A stretch of DNA of 30,007 nt, taken from the IMG/VR virus record IMGVR_UViG_3300030085_003019, positions 1,508-31,514 of that record; one strand, 5' to 3'. A program made the translations under genes and the position numbers. The notes under the pieces are model-generated. The model was not told where the DNA came from. It did no database searches and saw only the letters and a list, made by a program, of their open reading frames with translations. Positions 1 to 12,000 of the stretch are shown here, in pieces; the first letter of the stretch is position 1, and the number at the start of each line of letters is the position of its first letter. The stretch comes from a virus.

Positions 1-3000
1 ATGTTAGAAAAAAGAGTAAAAATCCAATCCGTAGTTGAAAATCAACTTCCGATTTTTCTTGGTGCCGAACTGGAAGGCGCAAGCGATCTTTTAAAGACAT
101 ATTATAAGTCACAAGAGTATCAAGGCGGTCCTGTTAATATTCTTGAAAATATTGATCAATATACGAAGGTAGGAACTTATTCATCTATCGTTGGATTCAC
201 GACGGTAACTTCTAACATTGACTTTGATGCTACCACTATCAATGTTGGTGATACATCTGGATGGCCAGACAAATATGGTCTATTAAAGATCAATGATGAG
301 ATTATTTCATATACAGGAAAAACACAAACCACTTTTACGGGGTGTATCAGAGGTTTTAGTGGTATTACAAGTTATCACTCTAATAACGGACCAGATGAAT
401 TAATTTTTGAGTCATCCTCAGCAGAAGAACATGTTGCTGCGGATTCTGTCGAAAATTTATCATCTCTTTTCTTAGAAGAATTTTTTAGAAAGTTAAAAGC
501 AGAATATTTACCTGGTTTAGAAAACGCAAGTTTATATCCCGGTCTGAATAGATCAAATTTCATTAAACAAGCGACAGATTTTTACAAATCCAAAGGAACT
601 TCTGATGGATTTGAAATTCTTTTCAGAGCACTTTACAATGATGAAGTTGAGGTTTTAAAACCACAAGATAATCTCTTTGCACCTTCTGATGCTGATTACA
701 GAAAGGTTCTCAGACTTAATGCATTCCCTGATCCAGCAAATTTAGATATAACTGAAAAATATCTGTCTGGATTTATTACAAAAAATGTTTATCAAGAAGA
801 TAAGGATGGAAATATCACAGCATCTGGTTCGGTAGTCGCATCTGAACGAATTATCACTGATAAGGGTGCATATTTTCAAATTGATCTTGATTTTGTTGAG
901 AGAAAAGATAGTGTAGTTGTTGGATCGATTTATGGTGATTTTAAAATTACACCTCAAACAAAAGTCCTTGGAAACGTAGCAGCAGGTGCTACATTTGTTG
1001 ATGTTGAGTCAACTATTGGTTTTCCAGAAAATGGAGAACTATCAATTAGATTTGATAACAATGACGTTGGTGTTGTAACATATAAATCCAAAAATATAAC
1101 ACAATTTTTAGATCTTGATGGTCTTATTGAAGGTGTTTTAGATAAAGAGGAAATTTTTGATACTTCAAGGGCTTATGGTGTTCTTGATGATGGAACTGAA
1201 TTTGATTTCAGAATAAAAGGCAGTCTTGGTGATTATAAGATAAAAGCAACTGATCTTGGTACGCCATATTTTAAAAAGGGTGATATTATTAAAAATCAAT
1301 CTCTTGGATACTCCAAGAACAATATAGTAACTGATTCTTTGATTTCAAATGAAACTTCTAGATTTAAAATTGAAAATGCAAAGATTTTAAATCAGAATCA
1401 ACTTGGACAAAATCCAAATATTATTTCTTTATACCAAATTCAAACCACTGAAAATCATAATTTAAACATTGGTGATTCTATTCAAGTTATTACACCAACT
1501 AAACTTGAAACTAGTGGTGTTGTCAATAATATTCTTTCATCAAAAGTTTTTGACGTATCAGGTCTTTCTGGATTTGATCCAGATAAGGGAGGTGAGGTAA
1601 GAAGACTGCTTACAAAAGTCAACTCTGAGAATGATGTTGTTAATAGTCTTCCAGCGAACGTTGTAAAATCTTTTTATGATACAAATGATTCTGTTTATAT
1701 TGCTTCGCACTCTTTACCAAAGTATTCAGACCCAATCAATATTAAAACTGGAAATGTTATTTTAACAGATAATGGTAAAAGTGCTACTGCTCCCCTAATT
1801 CTTTCTGGTGATACGATTGATTATGTTGGGCACGGATTCTTCACTGGCGATGAAGTTTACTACAAACCTGATGAATTTGTAGAATACGATGCATCTTATG
1901 GCGAACCAATTGCGATTACAACCACCAGAAACTTGGGTGATTTGCAAAGAGGTTCATACTTTGTTAAAAAATTAGATAATGATAGTTTTAAATTAGCAGA
2001 ATCTAGGGCAAATATTTTTAATTCTAAATTTGTTGATGTTACTGGTATCGCTAGTAATCAAATTTTATACCCAATTGATTCTTATGAAAATCAATTAGAT
2101 AGTTCATATGGTCTCAGAAAAGTTTCTCGTTTCATCGAAACTCCCAACGAAAAGGCAAAAACAAAATCAGGACACATTGGTTTTCTTATCAATGGCGTAG
2201 ATCTTCATTCATATAAATCAGAAGATTTTTGCTACTATGGAAATCTAACATCTGTTGACGTTTTATCTGGTGGATCCGACTATGATGTAATTAATCCACC
2301 AAATATTATAATCACAGATTCTGTTGGCACAGGAGCAACTGCAACTGCCACTGTTGTCGGGTCTCTTGAAGAAATTGAAGTTACTAATAGTGGATATGAT
2401 TTCTTAGAGGATCCTGTAATTAATATTTCAGGTGGTAATGGAACTGGTGCAAAAGCAAAGGCAAATTTAAGATCTGAAAAAACCGTTGCAATTGTGGATG
2501 CTAGTGTTGGTGCTGGAAACATTTCCACAGCAACTAATGTTATTGGATTCAGTACATATCACCGTCTCAGAAATGGTGATGCAATTGTTTATAATTCTAA
2601 TTCTCAGACTGCTATTGGAATTGGAACTACTAGTGGATCACAAGTAAGAGACGCATATCTCGTTAATAATTCAATTTATTATGTTAATGTCAGATCTCTT
2701 TCGGAGATCACTCTGCATGGACATCAAAGTACTGCTCTTGCAGGTGTTAGCACAATCAATATAACCACGTTTGGAGAAGGTAATCATTATTTTACTACGG
2801 TTGCAGAAAAGAAAATTTTATCCTCTGTAACTGTTGAATCTGGTGGTAGTGGATACACCAATAACCCAATTAAACTATCATCTTCTGGTGTTAGCACCAG
2901 TAAAAATCAAATTAATTTTATAAACCATGGATTCTCATCTGGTGAGGTAATTCAGTACCGTCATGAAGGAACACCAATCAGCGGATTGACAACGGATCAA

Positions 3001-6000
3001 AATTATATCGTAACTCGTATTAATTCCGATTCCTTCAAATTATCGGCAGCAGGGATTGGTACAACATCATCTACTTTAAACTATAATAATAATATCTTTA
3101 CCAAATTTGATACCGTTGGATCTGGTGGAACTCACATTTTTAATTATCCTGATATTAGTGTAAGTATTACCGGTAATGTTGGTATTGCAACCACCAATAA
3201 TCTAACATTCGCATCTTCATTGACTCCAAAATTTAGAGGAACCATCTCTAAAATTAATCTTGAAAAGGGTGGCATTGGATATGGATGCTCAGACATTCTT
3301 AATTTTGAACGTCAATCTTTGATAACGTTTGAAAATGGAACTGGTGCTCAGTTACAACCTGTTATTGAGGGATCTACTATTAAGGAAGTTTTTGTACTTA
3401 ATGGTGGAAAAGGATATAATTCTATTCCTGATTTAAAGATTACTGGATCTGGAAAAGACGCTAAACTGACTCCAATTATTACAAATGGAGCGATCACTTC
3501 AATTACTGTTAATAATTCTGGTGTTGGATTCTCAACTGGTACGACTTTTGTTGATGTCATTCCAAATGGATTGGGGGCAAAGGCAAAAGTATCCATTAAA
3601 TCCTGGAATGTCAATGAGTTTGAGAAAAAGAGAAATTTACTGGGTGTAGATGATGCAATTCTTCGGAAATCAAGTAATCAATATTCTAAGGGAAGTGTTG
3701 CATCATTGACCGTTCCCAGAGGTCTCAGGGAGATCATATATTCAAAAAATGAAGATGGTTCCTTTAACTTTGGTGCAGATACTTTTGATTTAATTAAAGA
3801 TAACAATATAGAAATTCCTTCTAAGAATCATTCACCAATTATTGGATGGGCAAATGATGGTCATCCAATTTATGGACCTTATGGGTATGATCAAGACACT
3901 GGTGGTGCAATTAAAGCACTTCAATCTGGTTATATTTTAGATCCAAGTCCAGAAAGACCCACAGGATTTCCAGATGGATTTTTTATTGAAGATTACAAGT
4001 TTGAATCTAATGGAGACTTAGATGAGCATAATGGAAGATTTGGTAAGACCCCAGATTTTCCAAATGGGGTATATGCATATTTTGCAATCATTTCCTCAGG
4101 TAAAGCAGATAGTGATGGTTCGTTTAAAAATTATAGACAACCACAATTCCCATACGTAATCGGGGATACTTATAATTCTGTTCCTACCGAATTCAACATC
4201 GATAGAAAAAATAATCAGGTTGATTTTAATTATGAAGGTGAGGGTTTAATTAGAAACACAAGACCATCGAAGACTAGTAATCTTCATGGGTTTAATGAGT
4301 ATATCAATGATACAACCAGAGAAGTAGATCAGATCAGCACAATTGAATCTACTACAAAGGGTGAAATTACAGGGTATGAAATTGTTTCTGCTGGAACCAG
4401 TTATAAGAGTGGAGATGTGCTCCATTTAGATGGAGACCCACAATATGGCAGACAATCCAGATTATCTGTTGGAAGAGTTGTTGGTAAAAAGGTTGTATCT
4501 CTTGCATCCTCAACAATTAGTTCAGAAAATCTTGAACTTTTTGTTGGTGGTGGTCTTGCCATCGGTTATTGCACTTCTCCCCACAATTTTGAAAATAAAA
4601 ACAGAGTTGTAATTTCTGGATTATCAACGGAGTCCTTTGCAAGTTTAAATGGCACCCAAAATATCTTCAATCCACAAAGACTTTGGAGAACTAATGAATT
4701 TATCGATACACCAGCTAATACTGGTCTGACAACTACTATTGCACTCAATGGTCCATATGATCCTCTTTACGTAAGAGAGAATACTATCATTGGTATTGGA
4801 CAATCTGCCGAAAATCTTGAACAACTTAAAGTTCTTAATGTAGACCCTTTGAATTCTGTAATGAGAGTTCAAAGAAATCAAAATGGCACTGTGGGAACTT
4901 CATATTCTACGGGCACTCTTGCACTTGATATTCGTGGTTCTTTCAGCTTCAATGTCGGAGTTGAGACCTTTACCAGTAACCCACCAACATTCCAAAGATA
5001 TTTTGATCCGTCCGAAGTAGTTGGACTCGGAACCACTGCGGTGGTTGGTGTTGGAACTACAATTGCATATCATGCACTGAATAATATTGCACCTCCCCAT
5101 TTACAAGAGAACACAGACTATCAACCAGGAACTGCACACACCAGCAGAATTATTCCTATCAAGACAATCTTGATTCCTAATCACTCTTTTGAGACCGGCG
5201 ATAAACTGACATATTCAAATGGTGGTGGAACTTCCATTGAAGTATCTGATGGAATTGGCACTTTTGTTCTTTCAGATCAATCGACAGTATATGCTATTAA
5301 AGAGTCCACAAATCTTCTTGGCATTTCTACTACCAAGGTTGGTTTGGGATCTACCGGTTCTTTTGTGGGACTTGGTTCTACTGCTGTTCAATTAGCATTT
5401 ACTGTTGCTGGATTAGGTGTTACTCATAGTTTCAAGAGAGAAACCTCTCCCATTACTGCTGATGCAAATGCACATGAAGCTACTCTAACAACTGAGGAAG
5501 CACATGGATTAACTTTTAATGATCCGATTAGATTAGTTGCATCTCCAAATAAAGAGCAAATTGTATTTGTTCAATATAATGATTATAATAGAAGAATTGT
5601 ATTTGATAGAAAGAAGTTTGAACCTACTGGAATCACATCTACAACTAACAGTATCAACATTCAGAATCACAATTTGGTGAGTGGTGATAAAGTCATTTAT
5701 AGCACTGGTGGAACCGCACCATCTGGAATGGCGGATCAAAAAATTTATTATGCAATTAGAATTGATTCAAATAATTTAAAACTCGCAGCAAACAAGGTAG
5801 ATGCTATTGGATCTAATCCTACACCAATTTCTATCGGTGGAACAGGAAGTGGTGAACATTTCTTATCTAAGGTTAATCCAAGAGTTGATGTTAAAAAAGG
5901 TAATACTGTTTCTTTTGCAACCACCGACTCTTCCCTGTCAATTGTTGCATCTGGATCTACTTTCTCAGCGTTTGATTTGAAATTCTATGAAGATGCTGGA

Positions 6001-9000
6001 TTTAATAAGGAATTTAAAACGAGTGGAACAAATAGAGAATATGAAGTGTCTGGAATTGGCACCATTGGTGTCACAGATCCATCTGCGGTAAACATAAGAA
6101 CAAATAATCTGATACCAGAAACACTTTTCTATAAGTTTATTCCGATTAATATTGATATTTCCCCAACAACAAAAACCGAACTGTTCATAGACACTGAGCA
6201 AGATTCTGCAAACACAATTAATTTAGTCAATAGTGTATATCAAGTTTATGAATATCCAACTGGCATTGGCACAACCACCTTCAAATTCAATTTGACGGAA
6301 AAACCCGAACGAACCAGTTATGGATCTTCTGAGGGGACTTTCTACTACACTCACAAATCTCTCAATGCTACCGGACCAATTGACACAATTAATATTAAGA
6401 ATAGTAATAAAAATTACTTAGATCTTCCTGGCATCACTTCCATCGGATCTACTACTGGATCTGGTGGTTTGATTAGATTGTCCGGTAACATGGGCAGTAT
6501 AAACAGAACTCGTAAGCAAAGTGTTGGTTATGATTATCCATCTGACCCAACATTTAAAGTAATTGCAAACACTCCCGAAATTTTAAGAATTGAAGGTTTG
6601 AGTTCTTTTGATAGCGTTGGAATTACTTCTGGTGGAAATGGTTATAATATCGAACCAAGAATTGTGGTTATTGATGCAATTACTAATAAAAAAATTGAAA
6701 ACGTAATTCTTGAACCAAAAGTAAAAAATGGTGGTATTTCTGAAATTTTCATTAGAGAGAATGCCAAAAATCTCTCTGACGTTGCACCATCTCTTATTAC
6801 TGTAAACAATCCAAATGGTGTTGGAATTGATACTGTTGGATTCAATACTATCACAAAAGAAGTTACACTTAATCTGAACACTGGATTCTCAACTGCGGGA
6901 TCTTTCCCATTCTCGGTTGGAGGAAAAGTTTTTGTTGAAGGCGTTGGTATTGCATCCACTGGATCTGGATATAATTCGCCAGATTATAACTTCAAATTCT
7001 TTGAAGTAACTGCAATTGATGCGAATATTGGTGGAATTGGATCCATCACTTATAAGCTAGATTCTGATGTTTCAAATCCAGGAATATATGTGACAACGAG
7101 ATCTGCGGGAAGAGTTATTCCATTTGAAGACTTCCCTGTATTCAATCCAATCTTGAAAAAGAATGAATTCTCATTTACTGAGCAAATTGAAGCTACTAAT
7201 AAAGATGAAGTTAAGTATGGCACAGTTTCTGGTTGGGACACTAAAAATAAGATTTTAAAAGTCAATTCTACAAAAGAAATCTTAGTTGGTGACCTTATCA
7301 GAGGCATTGGATCTGGAACTTTTGGAACAGTATCTGAAAAAATTAATGTAGATTCATACTATGATATCACACCTGTTGAGGAGGTTGTAAGAGGATGGGA
7401 TACTGACACTGGTAAATTGAGCATCAATGAGCAGAGATTAATTGATAGTGATTATTACCAGCATTTCTCCTACTCTTTGAAATCTAAAATCGCTTATGAC
7501 ACTTGGAATGAAATCGTGTCTTCCATGGCCCACCCCGGTGGATTTAAGAAGTTCTCCGATTTGCAGATTGAATCTAAGGATGAAAATAATCGTCCTGTTG
7601 GAATCACTTCAAACACAATCGAATTATTTGTTGATTTGATTAGTGAGGTTGAAACATATTGTCGTTATGACTTTGATTTTGTTTCAGAAACCTCCAAGTT
7701 CATCTCTGGTAATTTCTTATCTAATCAAATATTGACAAGAAATATTCCAATTTCTGATTATGAAGAATCTGTTGGAAATAGAGTTCTTTCCATCGACAAT
7801 TTTTCGGGTGAATTTAACAACACTCCAAGAGCAACTAGGTTCACCGTAATTGATAGATTCCCGATTGCAGGAACTCGTTATAGAAAATACTTTGCGTTGA
7901 CATTTGACACTCAGTTCATTGATACCAGAAGAATGGAAATCATTGAACTATTGATTGATAATAATGGAAACGGATTTATTCAAGAATTTGGATCTGTTGA
8001 TGGTTCTGATGATCTTAATGGATTCTTTGATTTCCAGGTTCGTGGTAGTGAAGGCGAATTATTATTCTTCCCAGATAAATTTGACACAAATAATTATGAT
8101 GTTCATGGATTAGTCTATAACGTTGATAGAGATATTCACACTGCTGTTGGTATCTCAACTCTTGTCGGTATTACAACTGTTGGTGATATTATTCAACTCG
8201 CAACAAGAGGATCTAAAATTAATGCTGGTGTCACAACAACTGTAAACATCTATGATATTCCTTTGACCAACATGGACGCTGGTCATAAATTTATGATTCA
8301 AATGACTGCTGGTGAGTTGCATGAAGTTGTTAATCTCAACGTATTGCATGATGATACCTACGGATATGATCTTCAATATGGTGACATGTCTAACATCGAT
8401 CCATCTTCCACCACAGCTACTACCGGAGGTATTTGTACATTTAGTTCCTATGTTGAAAATAACATCTACTACATCAATGCTACACCAGCGTCAGGTGTAA
8501 CTGGAACTGGTATTACGTTTAATATCTTTGGACAATGTTTCCTTGGTGGTGTATCAACGGTTGGAATTGCCACCGTTGAATTGACAACTGGCGACATCAG
8601 AGCTCAGTATCAAGGTATCTCTGCCTCAGCATCACCTGGTATCACAACTGTTGCAACTTTTGGTAATGAATCTATTAGTGAAGAAGGAGGACATGTTCTC
8701 TTCCACATTGAGGATGTGACAAATGATAAATTTGAACTGCTTGAAGGCATCTTCATGCATGATAGTAATGGTGAGATTTATCAAACTCTCTTTGGTGCAA
8801 TTGAGACTGACAATAACAGTGGACACTCTGGTATTGGTACAATTTCTGCTATTAAAGATGGTGATAAGTATAATGTTGTTTATGTGCCACCCGCATCAAC
8901 TGAGGTAAGAGTAAAAACTGTTACTACTTCTGCTTCACAAACCAAAGGTGGCGTTGAAGGACTGTTTGAATTGGATCTTGTTGATACTAAGATTTCTTCT

Positions 9001-12000
9001 TTTGAAGGATCTTATACTAACACTAATGCTGACGTTAGAAGAGCGTTTGGTCTTTTCCATGGTGGTGATCCAATCTTCTTCCAAGACTTTGATTCCACAG
9101 ATTCGCTCATTGTTGATACTGATAATGATCTTATTACACTCCCAAATCACTTCTTCTCCTCTGGTGAAAGATTGAAGTACAATCCAACTGGGTCTGGCAC
9201 AACTTCTTCCGTTGGTATTGCAACTACAACGATCAGTGGATATGGTTCTACTGACAAACTCCCTGAATATGTCTATGCAATTAAGGTTGATGATAAATCA
9301 ATTCGCCTCGCTGGTTCACCAGAAGATGCTCTTGCATCCAATGTTGGTAACTATCTTGATTTAACCACAGTTGGTATTGGCACCTCTCATACATTTACTT
9401 CTCAGGATCAAAATACTAAGTGTATTATTGCTGTTGATAATAATATTCAGGATCCAGTTATTCCTGGTAATGTTGAGCACACTCTTGTTGAACAGATGAG
9501 TTTTGGTGGAGAAACATTAAGGATTTCTGGAATCACATCAATCTTTGGTGGGGATCTTCTTAAAGTAGAAGATGAATTTATGAGAGTCAAACAAGTAGGA
9601 TTTGGTAGCACTAATGTTCTTGTTGTTCAGAGAGCATGGATGGGTACGGGTCTTTCAACTCACCCAAATGGTGCTCAAATTGAAAAATATGAAGGATCTT
9701 ATAACATCGTTGATAACACAATTAATTTCTATACTGCTCCTAATGGATTGAAACCTGCCGAAGGAACTGATCCCGATGATCTCGACTACACTGGCATTCA
9801 AACAACAGCTGTTTTCCAAGGGAGAGCCTTCCTGAGAAATGGAGTTGTTGGTGCAACAACTCATACTTATGCAACCAACTTCCTCTTTGATTCGGTATCC
9901 CAAGAACTAACTGGTGTTGGTAAGACTTTCACCATCAAAGAAAATGATGTAAACGTTTCTGGATTCAGCACAAGTCATGCTTTGATCTTGATTAATGATA
10001 TTGCTCAAATTCCATCACAAGATGCACGAATTAATGATTTTGAGTTTACTGAAAATGCTGGTATTACATCTATCGTATTCAGTGGATTTGCTGCTTCTGT
10101 AACCAATGATGTAAACACTGGTTCTGTTCCTGTTGGTGGTGTTATTGTCTCGGTCGGATCGACACAAGGATTTGGTTATCAACCTCTGGTTGCTGCTGGC
10201 GGCACCGCAATTGTTTCTGGATTTGGTACTATCTCTTCTATCAGCATTGGTAATAGTGGATCTGGTTACAGAACTGGAATTGCAACTTACAATGGTGTTG
10301 TTCAAGAACTGACTTATAACGTCGGACTCAGAACTGCTGATATCGATACAGTTGAGGTAACTGCCATTGGTACTGCAACGGTTGTAAATGGTAATGTCAC
10401 TGGTGTCTCAATCACTCCGACCGAGAATCCTGGTACTGGTTATACATTTAGCAATCCACCAATCGTTGTTTTTGATCAACCAATCCCATATACTCGCATT
10501 CCGCTGATTTATCATCCAGATTCCCCTGGTTCTCAAATTGGCACAAATGCATTTGTTGATGTTCAAGTCTCGCTTGGATCTAGTGTTTTAAATTTTGATA
10601 TTATCAACACTGGTTATGGATATAAGGTTGGAGAAATTCTAACCATTCCAAAGGGTGGTATCACAGGAATTCCAACTGACTCCACCGTTGGCGCTGGATT
10701 TAGTGATTTCAGAATCGATATCAACAGAGTGGATTCTGATAAGATGACTGGTTGGAGATTTGGTGATCTTGATGTATTTGATAAACTTGATACTTTCTTT
10801 GACGGTCAAACAAGAGTATTCACCATGAGAAAGAATGGAACACCTACATCTATTAGAGCTGCCAAAGGTTCTTTAATTGATGTTAAGCAAACTCTTCTTG
10901 TATTCTTAAACAACATTATCCAAGAACCAGGTGTTGCATATCAATTTGATGGTGGTTCAAATATCACATTTATTGAACCACCAAAGGTTGGCGATACTTG
11001 TGCTATTCTCTTCTATCGTGGTACGGGTGGTGTTGATGTTATCAGTCGAGATATTATTGAAACAATTAAGACTGGTGATACTGTAAAAATTAATGCAAAT
11101 GATTCGCAAAATAAACTTGTGTTCGATCAAAATAGAAGATTTGTTTCTGGAATTGCAACTGCTGATACCTTTAATACTTCTTCTTATGATGGACCTGGGT
11201 TAACTACGGATGTTACAATCCAAAGACCCATGACTTGGTGTAAGCAGCAAGAAGATCTCTTCCTGAATAACAAAGCAATCACCAAAGACAGAACTTTATA
11301 CGAAGCGAACATCTTACCAAAAACAAATATTATCAAAGCAGTTGGACTTGGTTCTACTGAAATTTGGACCACTGGTGTCTTCCCTCTATTTGATTCCTAC
11401 GCGGAAGCTCTTCCTGAGGTTAAACAAACTGTCCAGATTATCAATCAAGACACTAAGATCGCTGCTGCTGCGACAGCAATCATCTCTGGATTTGGCACTG
11501 TCTCCTCAATCAGCGTCACAAACTCTGGTCTTGGATATACAGTGGCACCTCTGGTTTCTATTGCCAATAGCGTTGGTTTTGGTTCTGCCACCAGAGCAAC
11601 TGCTACTGCATCGATAACTGGAACAGCAGTTACTTCGATTAGTGTAAGTAGTGCTGGTGCTGGATATACATTCTCCAATCCACCAGTTGTCCTTCTCACA
11701 CCACCTAATTTTGATAAAGAGGAAATCAAAAATGTTGATTACTCTGGTGACTTTGGCATTATCTCTGGTGTTGGAACTACATCTATCGGAGTTGCAACTA
11801 CGGGTCTAATCTTTGATCTGTTAATCCCTGATGGATCTCCTCTGAGAAGCACTTCTGTAATGGGACCAGGTGCAGCAAGAACAATTTCTAATATCGCAAC
11901 TGGGTATCCATTTGTAGTCTTTGACTCAAATATTGGTCAAGGAGTTACTTCTCTTGATCTTGGTGGTGCCACACTTGGAATTGGTTCTACGTGCTTGGAT

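Noticed and set aside
10015-10305. Minus-strand open frames inside the giant genes (for example 10015-10305, 11445-11729, 15546-15836)
   Set aside because: They lie wholly within strongly supported plus-strand genes, have low-complexity products (Ser/Asn/Arg or Pro/Val rich) that mirror the repeats above, and lack ribosome sites and conserved motifs.
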